Source of the DNA: Stenotrophomonas rhizophila | GTDB taxonomy: Bacteria; Pseudomonadota; Gammaproteobacteria; Xanthomonadales; Xanthomonadaceae | NCBI RefSeq assembly: GCF_003651185.1 | Contig: NZ_RCDC01000007.1 | Span: 248,001-312,000 of the forward strand | Reading direction: 5' to 3' | DNA length: 64,000 bases | Shown here: positions 47,492-56,609 of the stretch, piece by piece | How positions within the stretch are numbered: position 1 is the stretch's first letter | How the letters are laid out: every line of letters starts with the position of its first letter | Notes under the pieces: model-generated | Databases searched by the model: none | The model's input: only the letters and a program-made list of their open reading frames with translations | What the model was told of the DNA's origin: nothing | Position numbers and translations under genes: made by a program

Positions 47492-48301
47492 TTACCCTCC
47501 GAACAGCTTGCTGAAGAAGCCTTTCTTCTCCACGGTGGTGAAGCGCATCGGACGCTCTTCGCCAAGGATGCGGCCCACCGCATCTTCGTATGCCTGGCCC
47601 GCCGCCGATTCGGGGTCCAGAATGACTGGCTCGCCCTTGTTGGACGCATTGAGCACGTCGCCCGATTCGGGCACCACGCCAATGGCCTTCAGGCCCAGCA
47701 CTTCTTCCACGTCGGTGATGCTGAGCATCTCGCCGCTTTCCACCCGTACCGGGCTGTAGCGCGTGAGCAGCAGGAAGGCCGGCACGTTCTTGCCGGATTC
47801 GGCCTTGTGGGTCTTCGAATCGAGCAGACCGATGATGCGGTCCGAGTCGCGCACCGAAGACACTTCCGGGTTCACCACCACGACCGCACGGTCGGCGTAG
47901 TACATCGCCAGGAACGCGCCCTTCTCGATACCGGCCGGGGAGTCGCAGATGACGTACTCGAAGCCGTCGGCGATGAGATCGTCGAGCACCTTGCGCACGC
48001 CTTCCTGGGTCAGTGCGTCCTTGTCGCGGGTCTGCGAGGCAGCCAGCACGTACAGGTTGTCGAAGCGCTTGTCCTTGATCAGGGCCTGCTTGAGGGTCGC
48101 TTCGCCGTGCACGACATTGACGAAGTCGTACACCACGCGGCGCTCGCAGCCCATGATCAGGTCCAGGTTGCGCAGGCCGACGTCGAAGTCGATCACCGCC
48201 ACCTTTTTGCCACGACGTGCCAACCCGCAGGCCAGGCTGGCGCTGCTGGTGGTCTTGCCGACGCCGCCCTTGCCGGAGGTGACTACGATGATTTCAGCCA
48301 A
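47492..48301 (-). CDS. minD: Septum-site determining ATPase MinD
   Basis: 269 residues from a TTG start at 48301 ([19 protein letters not shown]), with AGGAG seven bases before it. The deviant Walker A KGGVGKTT is at residues ~11-18 and the membrane-targeting helix is the C-terminal [17 protein letters not shown]. MinD binds the membrane in the ATP form and recruits MinC. It is between minC (35 bp upstream) and minE. Confidence 0.98.
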   Translation of the reverse strand: MAEIIVVTSGKGGVGKTTSSASLACGLARRGKKVAVIDFDVGLRNLDLIMGCERRVVYDFVNVVHGEATLKQALIKDKRFDNLYVLAASQTRDKDALTQEGVRKVLDDLIADGFEYVICDSPAGIEKGAFLAMYYADRAVVVVNPEVSSVRDSDRIIGLLDSKTHKAESGKNVPAFLLLTRYSPVRVESGEMLSITDVEEVLGLKAIGVVPESGDVLNASNKGEPVILDPESAAGQAYEDAVGRILGEERPMRFTTVEKKGFFSKLFGG

Positions 48302-48336
48302 AGGATTTCTCCTGATTCTTCTGTTTGGGGGCTGCG

Positions 48337-49119
48337 TCAGTCCAGCGCAGCGATCTTGATCTGGTCCTGTTCCAGCCACACCTGCACGGCCTTGCCGCGC
48401 AGGGAGTCCGGAACATCGTCCAGTACCTTGTAGTGGCCGGCAATGGCGACCAGTTCAGCGTGGAATTCACGGCAGAAAATGCGCGCCGTGGTGTTGCCTT
48501 GGGCACCTGCCAGGGCACGGCCCCGCAGCGTACCGTAGATGTGGATGCTGCCATCGGCGATCACTTCGGCGCCCGCGCCGACGGTGGCCATGACGGTCAG
48601 GTCGCAGTTTTCCGCGTACAGCTGCTGGCCCGAACGGACGTTGGCGGTCTGCATGCGGCCCGGCTTGGGCGCGCCTCCGGTGGCGACAGCGCTGGGCGCC
48701 GGCGCCGCAGGCACGGCAGCGGCGGCACGCGCACGGCGCGGCGGCGGTTCGGCGACCGGCACGCGCGCAGGCGCCGGCTCGGCCTCGGCGCGCTCGTACT
48801 GGGCGCGGAACTTGGCCAGCAGCGGCAGGCCGAGCTGCTGGGAAAGCAGGTCGGTTTCGGTGGTGCCGTAAGCCAGCGCAACCGGCAGCACGCCGGCCTT
48901 GCGCAGGCCGTCCAGCAGCGCCTTGGCGGTCGCCACGTCCGGCATCCTGCTCAGCCCGCCGAAATCCAGGATCACTGCCGCACGCCCGAACAGCTTCGGC
49001 GCACGCGCGACACGTTCCTGCATTTCACGGGTGAGGCGCTCGACATCGAGGGTGCGGATGCGCAGATTGGCGATGCCGACCTGGCCGATCTTCAGTTCAC
49101 CGGCCTGTTCAAAATCCAT
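48337..49119 (-). CDS. minC: Septum inhibitor MinC
   Basis: 260 residues. The N-terminal domain (DFEQAGELKIGQVGIANLRI) inhibits FtsZ, an Ala/Pro-rich linker spans about residues 105-150, and the C-terminal beta-helix domain starts at NVRSGQQLYAENCDLTVMATV and binds MinD. An ATG at 49119 is used; a GTG four codons upstream is possible. First gene of the min set, 15 bp after the GNAT gene's stop. Confidence 0.96.
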   Translation of the reverse strand: MDFEQAGELKIGQVGIANLRIRTLDVERLTREMQERVARAPKLFGRAAVILDFGGLSRMPDVATAKALLDGLRKAGVLPVALAYGTTETDLLSQQLGLPLLAKFRAQYERAEAEPAPARVPVAEPPPRRARAAAAVPAAPAPSAVATGGAPKPGRMQTANVRSGQQLYAENCDLTVMATVGAGAEVIADGSIHIYGTLRGRALAGAQGNTTARIFCREFHAELVAIAGHYKVLDDVPDSLRGKAVQVWLEQDQIKIAALD

Positions 49120-49134
49120 GTTCGCCGCCACCGA

Positions 49135-49731
49135 TCAGGTCCCCGTCTGCTGCTGCACGCGCAGCGGCTCGCGGCGATGGCCCACCCAAGGCACATCCGG
49201 CAGCTGATCGCCGTAGGTGTCGTGCACCCACTGGTAACTGCACAGGTCCTTGAGCAGCATGCTGGCGCGCACATCCACGTGGGCCATGTTGTTCTGCCCG
49301 ACCTCGCGGAAGCCGAAGCTGCCGTGGAAGAGCAGGGCGGCATCGGCACCGTGATCCAGGAACACCTCGCAGGTCAGCTGCGGGTAGCGCAGCTCGGCGT
49401 AGCTCTGCGCATCGGCATAGAACGCACGGCCAACGCCGCCGCCGCGGCGGCGGCTGGCGACCACGATGCGGTCGATATAGAAGAATTTGCTGTCAAGCTG
49501 CTGCTTGAACCAGGCGAAGTTGCTGCTGTCGTGCTGGCTGTCGCTGCCGAAGCCGATCAGGAAACCGGCCAGGTTGCCGTCGCGCTCGGCGACGCGGAAA
49601 TACTCAGCGCTTTCATAGAACAGACGCAGGCGGGCGGCATCCAACGGCAGGATGGCCAGGCCGGCATTGTTGTTCAGGGCCAGGACGGAATCGAGCTCGT
49701 GCTCGCGCACGTCGCGGATGACAATCGACAT
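49135..49731 (-). CDS. GNAT-family N-acetyltransferase
   Basis: 198 residues. The acetyl-CoA motif A is DRIVVASRRRGGGVGRAFYADA (R/QxxGxG/A core within it) and motif B around EVFLDHGADAALLFHGSFGF. Substrate unknown. It lies 15 bp upstream of minC in the same orientation and may be transcribed with minCDE. Confidence 0.9.
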   Translation of the reverse strand: MSIVIRDVREHELDSVLALNNNAGLAILPLDAARLRLFYESAEYFRVAERDGNLAGFLIGFGSDSQHDSSNFAWFKQQLDSKFFYIDRIVVASRRRGGGVGRAFYADAQSYAELRYPQLTCEVFLDHGADAALLFHGSFGFREVGQNNMAHVDVRASMLLKDLCSYQWVHDTYGDQLPDVPWVGHRREPLRVQQQTGT

Positions 49732-49869
49732 TGTGACTCCGTGGGGTAACGCGGTTGGCCCATCGAGGGGCCCTCGGTCCGATTATTGCATGGGTGGCTT
49801 CCCCCCGCGAGCGGACAGGCATGACTTCTGTGGGAGTGCAGGGGAACAGGTTCAGCCTACTATGCGTCC

Positions 49870-51066
49870 ATGTTGGGATACCTCAGCCACACCCGAGTAC
49901 TGCGACTGGCCGGCCTGTTCACCTGGGTCATGGTCGGACTTCCTCTGGTTTACTCACAGTACGAAGCACTGCTGCGCCGCGGCGGAGGCGTCGATGCCTG
50001 GGCGCTGTGGCTGTTCGCGGCGTACCTGGCCTTCGGCGCCGGCTACTTCTGGCTGACCCGCGGGCTGCGCAACGGCGGCCACTCGCGCTGGTACGACCGG
50101 GTCATGCTGGTGCTGCTGACCGCGTCGGCGCTGGGCGTGAGCTATCTGAGCGGCTCCGGGCTGGGCAGCATCCTGATGATGGTCGCCGCCGGCGTCATCC
50201 CGTGGATGCTGCCGGTGCGCGGTGGCGTGATCTGGCTGCTGCTGAGCCAGCTGGCGGTGCTGCCGGTCTACTACCTCATCCTGAATTTCTCCCTGTTCGA
50301 AGCGGTGATGCAGTCGCTGCTGTATGGCGGCTTCTCTATGTTCATCTTCGTGACCAGCCTGGTGGCGCGGCAGCAGACCGATGCCCGTGAAGAGCAGCGC
50401 CGGCTCAATACCGAGCTGCGCGCCACCCGTGTGCTGCTGGCCGAAAGCGCCCGCGTCAACGAACGCACCCGCATTTCCCGCGAGCTGCACGATCTGTTGG
50501 GCCACCACCTGACCGCGCTCAGCCTGAATCTGGAAGTGGCCGGCCACATCACCGAAGGCCAGGCCCAGGAACACGTGCATCAGGCCCATACCCTGGCCAA
50601 GCTGCTGCTGACCGACGTACGCGAGGCGGTCAGCCAGCTGCGCGACAGTGGTGCGATCGACCTGGCCGCCGCGCTGCGCCCGCTGACCGAGCAGGTCCCC
50701 TCGCTGGAGATCCACCTGGATATCGACGAGCCACTGAGCGTGGAAGATCCCGAGCGCGCGCACGTGCTGCTGCGCTGCACCCAGGAAATCATCACCAATG
50801 CGGTGCGCCACGCCGGCGCGCGCAACCTGTGGATCAAGGTCCGGCGCGAGGCGCCTGGCATCGTGGTGCTGGAAGCGCATGATGATGGGGTGGGCGCCGA
50901 CGGTATCGTGGTCGGCAATGGGTTGCGCGGGATGCGCGAGCGCCTGCAACAATGCGGTGGTGAGCTGCAGATCGAAACCCGCCGGGGACAGGGCTTCCGC
51001 CTTCGTGCCTCGGTACCCGGCGTGCCAGTATTGATGCTGACCGCTGTCATTGAAGGAGTGCGTTGA
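49870..51066 (+). CDS. Membrane sensor histidine kinase, NarL/DesK-type
   Basis: 398 residues. Five to six membrane helices (residues ~12-165) precede a HisKA_3 dimerisation domain with the phospho-accepting His207 in TRISRELHDLLGHHLTALS and a HATPase domain with the N box QEIITNAVRHAGA and the GVGADG and GLRGMRERL boxes. Signal unknown; the sensor part is membrane-embedded. Its stop overlaps the start of the response regulator (TGATG). Confidence 0.94.
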   Translation: MLGYLSHTRVLRLAGLFTWVMVGLPLVYSQYEALLRRGGGVDAWALWLFAAYLAFGAGYFWLTRGLRNGGHSRWYDRVMLVLLTASALGVSYLSGSGLGSILMMVAAGVIPWMLPVRGGVIWLLLSQLAVLPVYYLILNFSLFEAVMQSLLYGGFSMFIFVTSLVARQQTDAREEQRRLNTELRATRVLLAESARVNERTRISRELHDLLGHHLTALSLNLEVAGHITEGQAQEHVHQAHTLAKLLLTDVREAVSQLRDSGAIDLAAALRPLTEQVPSLEIHLDIDEPLSVEDPERAHVLLRCTQEIITNAVRHAGARNLWIKVRREAPGIVVLEAHDDGVGADGIVVGNGLRGMRERLQQCGGELQIETRRGQGFRLRASVPGVPVLMLTAVIEGVR

Positions 51067-51707
51067 TGATTCGCGTCTGCCTGGTCGACGACCAAACCCT
51101 GGTGCGGCAGGGGATCCGCTCGCTGCTGGCGCTCGATGACGGCATCGAAGTGGTCGCCGAGGCCGCCGATGGCCGCCAGGCAGTCGAGGTGGTTCCGCAG
51201 GTCCGCCCTGACGTGGTCCTGATGGACATGCGCATGCCGGTGATGTCCGGGCTGGAGGCGCTGCAGATGCTGTCGCGGCTGAACCAGCTGCCGCCGACCA
51301 TCATCCTGACCACCTTCGATGACGACCAGCTGGTGCTGGCCGGGCTGAAGGCCGGCGCCAAGGGCTACCTGCTCAAGGATGTGACCCTGGACCAGCTGGT
51401 GGGCGCGATCCGGACCGTGGCCGATGGCGGCTCGCTGGTGCAGCCGGCGGTGACCCAGCGGCTGCTGTCGGGCCTGGAGCACATGCGCAACGAGTTCGTG
51501 AGCCTGGACCGGCCGGACCCGTTGACCGACCGCGAGACCGAGATCCTGCGGCTGATGGCCAGCGGCTTCTCCAACAAGGAGATCGCCAATTCACTGGGCG
51601 TGGCCGAGGGCACGATCAAGAACCACGTGTCCAACATCCTCTCCAAGCTGGGCGTGCGCGACCGTACCCGCGCCGTGCTCAAGGCCTTCGAACTGCAGCT
51701 GGTCTGA
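51066..51707 (+). CDS. NarL/FixJ-type response regulator
   Basis: 213 residues. Receiver domain with Asp54 in VVLMDMRMPVM, acidic pair in LVDDQ, and Lys in GYLLKDV. The C-terminal LuxR helix-turn-helix is LTDRETEILRLMASGFSNKE then IANSLGVAEGTIKNHVSNIL. Paired with the kinase by translational coupling. Target genes are not identifiable here. Confidence 0.96.
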   Translation: MIRVCLVDDQTLVRQGIRSLLALDDGIEVVAEAADGRQAVEVVPQVRPDVVLMDMRMPVMSGLEALQMLSRLNQLPPTIILTTFDDDQLVLAGLKAGAKGYLLKDVTLDQLVGAIRTVADGGSLVQPAVTQRLLSGLEHMRNEFVSLDRPDPLTDRETEILRLMASGFSNKEIANSLGVAEGTIKNHVSNILSKLGVRDRTRAVLKAFELQLV

Positions 51708-52020
51708 GCCTGCGGACCCGGCGCCAGCCTTCGGGCGGCCACGGGTTCGCAGGTAATTTATGAATTCTGTGAAACCCTTGCAGCGCAAGCGATGCAGGGG
51801 GATTTTTGGTCCCAGCGGCCGAATCCGGCAAAGAAATATTGTCCATCCGCTACGTGCTGACACGCGCGATGCGTTATCTTTCCGCTCCTTGTCTATGCAA
51901 AACCGCTGCCGACATGGAAACCGGTGTGCCAACCCTGATCAACAACACCGGCGAAGCCTGCTAGGATTGGCGCTTCGCTTCAATCAACCCGGCCGTGGGA
52001 TCGGCCCCGGAGACTCCTGA
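51708..52020. promoter_or_regulatory. Intergenic region between response regulator and SRPBCC gene
   Basis: 313 bp, AT-richer than its surroundings (for example TAATTTATGAATTC near 51754 and AAAGAAATATTGTCC near 51830). No gene is supported. It probably includes the promoter of the SRPBCC gene, whose ribosome site GGAGA is at about 52010. Confidence 0.45.
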
Positions 52021-53100
52021 ATGACCCGTATTATCGAGTTCCTGATCGCCTTGGGGATCGTGGCTGGCCTGTTCGTCATCATTGGCGTATGTCTGCCGGG
52101 CGAGCGCCATATTTCCGAAAGCATCGAGACCAACCGCAAGATGACGATCGTGTACGACACGGTCAACAGCCTGCGCCGCTTCAAGGACTGGAACCCGCTC
52201 TTGCTGCGCGATCCCGCCGTTGAACTGAAGTACTCCGGCCCCGCTGCCGGCGTCGGCGCACGCCTGGACTACGCCTCCAAGGAAAGCTCCTTGGGCGAAG
52301 GTAGCTGGGTGATCACCGAGTCCGAGCAGAACAAGCACGTGGCGATCGAGATCGAGGACGCCTCCAAGGGTCACGACAAGACCACCCGCTTCACCCTGGA
52401 GCCGACCGGCAAGGGTGGCCGCAACGTCAAGATCACGCAGGACTACAGCGTCAAGTACGGTTTCAACCTGTTCGGTCGTTACGCTGGCCTGTACGTCAGC
52501 CGTCACGCCGGTGACGACCTGAAGCTGGGTCTGTCGCGCATGGCCAACATGCTGGCCACCGTGCCGAACGTGGACTACCGCACCGCCGAAGCCCCGCTGA
52601 CCGATCTGGCCATCGTGGACGTCCCGGCCGAGGACCTGCTGGTCGTCACCGCCGGCAACGTGGACCGCGGCCAGGAGACCATCACCAAGTCCATCAAGGA
52701 CAACCAGGAGTGGATCAAGCGCGTCATGGAGGCCAACAACCTCGAAGCCGCCGGTCCGTTCCGCATCATCACCACCGATTTCGGCGCCGAGAAGTACGCC
52801 TTCGACGTGGCGCAGCCGGTCAAGAAGAAGGGTGCTGAAGGCGCGACTGCCGAAGCCCTGACGGTGAAGATCGACGGTGGTGCACCGGTCAAGTACGTGC
52901 ATGTTGCTCCGCACCGTTCGGCCCACGCGGCCTACACCGGCCACATGGCCGGCCTGGACATCGCCCGCAACGCTCTGCGTGCGTGGTCGGTGACCGGCGG
53001 CAACGAAGTGATCGACCGTCCGTACGAGTCCTGGAAGGACGGCGTGGAAAAGTCGTTCACTCCGGAAGGCACGTACGACATCTACTGGGCCGTCAAGTAA
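52021..53100 (+). CDS. Membrane-anchored SRPBCC-domain protein with C-terminal effector-binding-like domain
   Basis: 359 residues. One N-terminal membrane helix (IIEFLIALGIVAGLFVIIGV), then a polyketide-cyclase/START-like (SRPBCC) domain to about residue 180 (MTIVYDTVNSLRRFKDWNP), then a second domain (LTDLAIVDVPAEDLLVVTAG ... TYDIYWAVK) resembling GyrI/AraC-effector-binding folds. The combination suggests ligand binding at the membrane. It is flanked by a strong terminator. The two-domain reading is by eye and needs a profile search. Confidence 0.8.
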   Translation: MTRIIEFLIALGIVAGLFVIIGVCLPGERHISESIETNRKMTIVYDTVNSLRRFKDWNPLLLRDPAVELKYSGPAAGVGARLDYASKESSLGEGSWVITESEQNKHVAIEIEDASKGHDKTTRFTLEPTGKGGRNVKITQDYSVKYGFNLFGRYAGLYVSRHAGDDLKLGLSRMANMLATVPNVDYRTAEAPLTDLAIVDVPAEDLLVVTAGNVDRGQETITKSIKDNQEWIKRVMEANNLEAAGPFRIITTDFGAEKYAFDVAQPVKKKGAEGATAEALTVKIDGGAPVKYVHVAPHRSAHAAYTGHMAGLDIARNALRAWSVTGGNEVIDRPYESWKDGVEKSFTPEGTYDIYWAVK

Positions 53101-53133
53101 TCCGACGGTTGCCGTGATGTAACGCACGACCTG

Positions 53134-53166
53134 AAACGCGCCGCTTCCTGCGGCGCGTTTTTTTTT
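53134..53166 (+). terminator. Intrinsic terminator after SRPBCC gene
   Basis: Stem AAACGCGCCGC / GCGGCGCGTTT with loop TTCCT and a run of nine T residues ending at 53166. Confidence 0.95.
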
Positions 53167-53204
53167 GGGCTCCGGCAGCGGAGCACTGTCTGAAGGACGC
53201 AAGC

Positions 53205-53576
53205 ATGCTCAACCTGGAACGACGCACGCGCAAACCCTCCCTGCTGGCCGGCCTGGGCGGCCTGCTGGCGGCCACCGGGGTCGGTCTGTCGGCCTACGCC
53301 TCGCACGGCATCGCCGATCCACTGGCGCAGTCGCATGTGACCACCGCGGCCTTGTACGCGTTCGGGCACGGGGTGGCGCTGGCCGTGCTCGGCCCGACCC
53401 AGCAGAACACGCTGGGTCGGCTGGCCCTGTATGTCCTGCTGATCGGCACGCTGCTGTTCTCCGGCAGCCTGGTGGCTGGCGCGTTGTGGACGCTCAGTAC
53501 GCAGTTGGCACCGGTCGGTGGCACCGCGCTGATGGTCGGCTGGCTGGCCTACGGCCTCAACGCGCTGAGGCGCTGA
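53205..53576 (+). CDS. DUF423 small membrane protein
   Basis: 123 residues with four predicted helices. LAGLGGLLAATGVGLSAYASHG at the N-terminus is the DUF423 signature. Function unknown. It is separated by one base from the following DNA glycosylase gene, suggesting co-transcription. Confidence 0.88.
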   Translation: MLNLERRTRKPSLLAGLGGLLAATGVGLSAYASHGIADPLAQSHVTTAALYAFGHGVALAVLGPTQQNTLGRLALYVLLIGTLLFSGSLVAGALWTLSTQLAPVGGTALMVGWLAYGLNALRR

Positions 53577-53577
53577 C

Positions 53578-54252
53578 ATGCCCCGCTACCGCCGCGGTTT
53601 CGATGTCGATGAGGCGCATGACTGGCTGAGCCGGCGCGACCGGCGGCTGGGCACGTGGATGAAGCGGCTCGGCCCGATCCAGGCGCCGCCCGGCTGGGCG
53701 AAAACCTTTGATCCGGTCGACGCGCTGGCACGGGCGATCCTGTTCCAGCAGCTCAGCGGCAAGGCCGCCTCGACCATCGTCGGGCGGGTGGAGACCGCCA
53801 TCGGCAGCACCCGCCTGCACGCCGATACGCTGGCGCGCATCGATGATGCCGGGCTGCGGGTCTGCGGGGTCTCGGGCAACAAGGCGCTGGCGCTGCGAGA
53901 CCTGGCGCGTCGCGAGGCAGCGGGTGAGATCCCCGACCTGCGTCGGATGTCGGTGATGGACCACGACGCGATCATCGACGTGCTGGTCCCGATCCGCGGC
54001 ATCGGCCGCTGGACGGTGGAGATGATGCTGATGTTCCGGCTCGGTCGCCCGGACATCCTGCCGGTGGACGACCTCGGTGTCCGCAAGGGCGCCCAGCGCG
54101 TGGACAAGGCCGAGCGGATGCCGACCCCGAAGGAGCTGCTCGCCCGCGGCGAGAAATGGGGCCCGTTCCGGACCTACGCGAGCCTGTACCTGTGGCGGAT
54201 CGCAGATTTCACGGTGGATCCGAAGGCGACGACCAACCGCTCGCAGGGGTGA
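53578..54252 (+). CDS. AlkA-like DNA-3-methyladenine glycosylase
   Basis: 224 residues of the HhH-GPD family. The helix-hairpin-helix is VLVPIRGIGRWTVEMMLMF and the catalytic Asp is in the ILPVDDLGVRKG segment. FDPVDALARAILFQQLSGKA is the other conserved block. It removes alkylated bases from DNA. The sensory N-terminal part of E. coli AlkA is absent, as in short yeast MAG/AlkA-type enzymes. One base downstream of DUF423. Confidence 0.92.
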   Translation: MPRYRRGFDVDEAHDWLSRRDRRLGTWMKRLGPIQAPPGWAKTFDPVDALARAILFQQLSGKAASTIVGRVETAIGSTRLHADTLARIDDAGLRVCGVSGNKALALRDLARREAAGEIPDLRRMSVMDHDAIIDVLVPIRGIGRWTVEMMLMFRLGRPDILPVDDLGVRKGAQRVDKAERMPTPKELLARGEKWGPFRTYASLYLWRIADFTVDPKATTNRSQG

Positions 54253-54254
54253 GG

Positions 54255-54767
54255 CTACGCGGCCGGTGGCTTCGGCGCGAAGGCCGGGTCGTCGCTGATT
54301 CGTGCCCGCGCTGGCTGGCGCTTCTTCGCCGCAAGGTAGCGGTGATGGTGGAAGGTGGCGAAGGTGCCGCGGAGGACCACGACCCCGATCACCAGCATCA
54401 TCCCCATCCTCCGAAGCGTGTCTGTCAGGCCTGCGGTGTCCTGCCTCAGATGCATCACGAACACCCATGCCCACAACGCAGCGGTCAGGCAGGCCGCAAT
54501 CCGGCTGCGTTTGTAGACCCCCACTGCCAGACCCAGGTAAACGCAGCCGACCATCGCAGCAGCGATGAAGTTCATCATGGCGAACACGTGCCGGTTCGTG
54601 ACCCACGTCCAGCCGCCCGTGGCGAGGGTGAACACGGTGAGTCCCGCGCCCAGTAACCAGAGCTGCGTGACTGGCCTGGTGATCCCGCTCGGCACCTGTT
54701 CCCAGTGCGGTGCCGTTGGCGGGGTGGGGGGAACCTCACCGGCCTGGTAGGGATTCTGATCGTCCAT
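54255..54767 (-). CDS. Membrane protein, last gene of the SPFH operon
   Basis: 170 residues from the ATG at 54767, preceded by a very strong AAGGAGGG site. A Pro-rich cytosolic N-terminus (~30 residues) is followed by about four helices (LWLLGAGLTVFTLATGGW; FAMMNFIAAAMVGCVYLGL; and two more) and a basic tail. No recognised family. It lies 27 bp downstream of the VanY-like gene and converges with the glycosylase gene. Confidence 0.8.
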   Translation of the reverse strand: MDDQNPYQAGEVPPTPPTAPHWEQVPSGITRPVTQLWLLGAGLTVFTLATGGWTWVTNRHVFAMMNFIAAAMVGCVYLGLAVGVYKRSRIAACLTAALWAWVFVMHLRQDTAGLTDTLRRMGMMLVIGVVVLRGTFATFHHHRYLAAKKRQPARARISDDPAFAPKPPAA

Positions 54768-54794
54768 GGTCGCCCTCCTTGTGGGTCGCGCTGG

Positions 54795-55604
54795 TCAGGG
54801 TATGGCGTCGTGCCAGCACCAGTGCCACGGTTCGTAGACAATCCCATGCGGGTTGTCGCGCGGGTAGCTCAGCTGGAACCCGAAGCGACCGGCATGCTCG
54901 CCCAGCCACGCGAACGCGGCAGTCGACTCGAACGATTCTTCCGCCGGCGGTTCGCCGGGTGTGCCGATATCCAGCGCGTAGCCGCTGTGGTGCTCGCTGT
55001 AGCCCGGCGCGGCGTTGACCTTGAGGATCTCCTCCACGCTCAGCCCGCGGTTGCGTTTGCGGGCGAATATCCCGAGCTGGTAATCGTGGCTGCGGTAGCC
55101 GGAGATCGCCTCCAGGGCGATGCCATCGGCAGCGGCCCGCGCGCGCAGGCGTTGCCAGCTGCGGGCGGCGTCACGCTGCAGCCAGAGTGGCCGCCGGTAG
55201 CGGTCGAAACCGGCCAGGTGCAGCTGAGCCGGTTCGGCTTCCAGCGCCAGGCCGCTCGCGGCCTCGTAGGCATCGGCATCAATCCCGAGGGTTTCGAGGC
55301 GATGCTGCAGTCCACTCAGGGGCAGCACCGCATCGGGCGCGCTGCCGCGGCGGCGATCCAGCACCTGGCGGTCCAGCGCATCCAGTGCCTCCTCGATGCC
55401 CGGCTCGCGCATCAGGCGCGGCACCAGTGGCAACACGCCGTGGGCGGTAGCGACGGCGAGGTAGCGCCCATCGCGCTTGCGCCGCAGGACCCACTGCGCG
55501 CGAGCCAGGGCGCGCGCGTCGGCAGAGCCGCGTGCACGCAGCAGGCCGCCAGGCCACAGTTCGATCTCGGCGGTGTTGATCAGCAGGGCAGGGGATCGGC
55601 GCAT
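54795..55604 (-). CDS. VanY-type D-alanyl-D-alanine carboxypeptidase-like protein
   Basis: 269 residues. The C-terminal half has the peptidase M15/VanY zinc motifs: AISGYRSHDYQ, SEHHSGYALDIG (SxHxxGxAxD) and YEPWHWCWH at the end, with His, Asp and His as zinc ligands. No clear signal peptide is seen; the N-terminal part (1-140) is an extra domain. It would trim peptidoglycan stem peptides if exported. It sits within an SPFH/RHH operon. Start uncertain, as the ATG has no strong ribosome site. Confidence 0.85.
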   Translation of the reverse strand: MRRSPALLINTAEIELWPGGLLRARGSADARALARAQWVLRRKRDGRYLAVATAHGVLPLVPRLMREPGIEEALDALDRQVLDRRRGSAPDAVLPLSGLQHRLETLGIDADAYEAASGLALEAEPAQLHLAGFDRYRRPLWLQRDAARSWQRLRARAAADGIALEAISGYRSHDYQLGIFARKRNRGLSVEEILKVNAAPGYSEHHSGYALDIGTPGEPPAEESFESTAAFAWLGEHAGRFGFQLSYPRDNPHGIVYEPWHWCWHDAIP

Positions 55605-55613
55605 GCTGCCAGC

Positions 55614-56156
55614 TTAGTGCGCGCGCGGCGGTCCGGCCAGCGCCTGCAAAGCGTCGAGGAGAATGCGGGGACGTTCCGGGCTGATCACCAGGGCGCTGCC
55701 ATCGCGCAGCGGCAGGTGCAGAACGCGGATGCTGTCGGTGATCAGGCAGAACGCCTTGCTGCGATCGGCCATGCGGTAGTGCCCGGACTGGAAGCCCGGT
55801 ACGCCGTAGCCGTTGGTCTTGATCGAGGGCTTGTACCGGCCATGCTCGGCGAAGTCGACGATGCGCGCCTCGTCCAGACGCATCGCGCTGACCGGCACGC
55901 GCTTTCGGTAGAAGGTCGACAACACCTCCAGCGTGTCCTCATGCAGCACGATGCGACGCCGGCTGTAGGCCCAGGTCAGTACGGCTGCCAGCACGGCCAG
56001 GAAGGGCAGCGTGACCATCAGCTCGGTGTGCGAACGCTCCGGTGCGTCCAGCGCGGTGCCGACCATCACGCCGGCGACGAGCAGCAGCGGAACCCACAGC
56101 CACAGCAGTCGCCAGCCCGGCGATGGGGCAACCTCGAAGGGATGAGGTGCACTCAC
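55614..56156 (-). CDS. PH-domain-like membrane protein, unknown function
   Basis: 180 residues. Two N-terminal hydrophobic segments ([38 protein letters not shown]) precede a bacterial PH-like domain ([24 protein letters not shown] ... [23 protein letters not shown]). Nine bases separate it from the VanY gene and one base from the DUF4177 gene, so it is within the operon. Confidence 0.78.
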   Translation of the reverse strand: MSAPHPFEVAPSPGWRLLWLWVPLLLVAGVMVGTALDAPERSHTELMVTLPFLAVLAAVLTWAYSRRRIVLHEDTLEVLSTFYRKRVPVSAMRLDEARIVDFAEHGRYKPSIKTNGYGVPGFQSGHYRMADRSKAFCLITDSIRVLHLPLRDGSALVISPERPRILLDALQALAGPPRAH

Positions 56157-56157
56157 T

Positions 56158-56346
56158 TCATGCCTCCTTTTTGAAGATCAGTACCGACGTCGTGAAGGGA
56201 GGTGCCGACACCAGGCTGATCGCGTTGACCAGCTCCCAGCCGAGCTGGCCCTGCCGGGTCAGTTCCTCCTGGATCTGCTCGGCGTTGACGATCCCCATCA
56301 GGTTGGGTTTCACTTCAACGGTGAGATAGCTCCAGCGCCTGCTCAT
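56158..56346 (-). CDS. DUF4177 small protein
   Basis: 62 residues. [14 protein letters not shown] and [16 protein letters not shown] fit the DUF4177 pattern of small proteins of unknown role. It overlaps the ribbon-helix-helix gene by four bases (ATGA) and precedes the PH-like gene by one base. Confidence 0.83.
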   Translation of the reverse strand: MSRRWSYLTVEVKPNLMGIVNAEQIQEELTRQGQLGWELVNAISLVSAPPFTTSVLIFKKEA

Positions 56347-56522
56347 GATTTGCTCTCCTTGTCGGCGGTGGGTTTGGGAAGGCGTCCGGCCTTGCGCAGG
56401 GCATCGCGCAGCACGTATTCGATCTGTGCATTGAGGCTGCGCAGCTCGTCGTCGGCCCAGCGCTGCGCCGCCGCCAGAACGTCGGCATTGATACGCAGCG
56501 GGTACGCTTTCTTTTCGGTCAT
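56343..56522 (-). CDS. Arc-type ribbon-helix-helix protein
   Basis: 59 residues from the ATG at 56522 (AAAGGA six bases upstream). [21 protein letters not shown] fits the beta-strand and first helix of Arc/MetJ-type proteins. Such proteins bind palindromic DNA as dimers and often autoregulate. It lies 87 bp downstream of the SPFH gene and overlaps the DUF4177 gene. Its likely target is the palindrome at 57510-57526 upstream of the operon. No toxin partner is recognisable. Confidence 0.8.
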   Translation of the reverse strand: MTEKKAYPLRINADVLAAAQRWADDELRSLNAQIEYVLRDALRKAGRLPKPTADKESKS

Positions 56523-56609
56523 GCGGGGTCCTTTATCGACAGCGCGTGCCGTCCCCTCGGCGCCGCGTTGCGGTGGTAGCTGCCGACCCTGGGTCGGCAC
56601 GCTGGTGCA

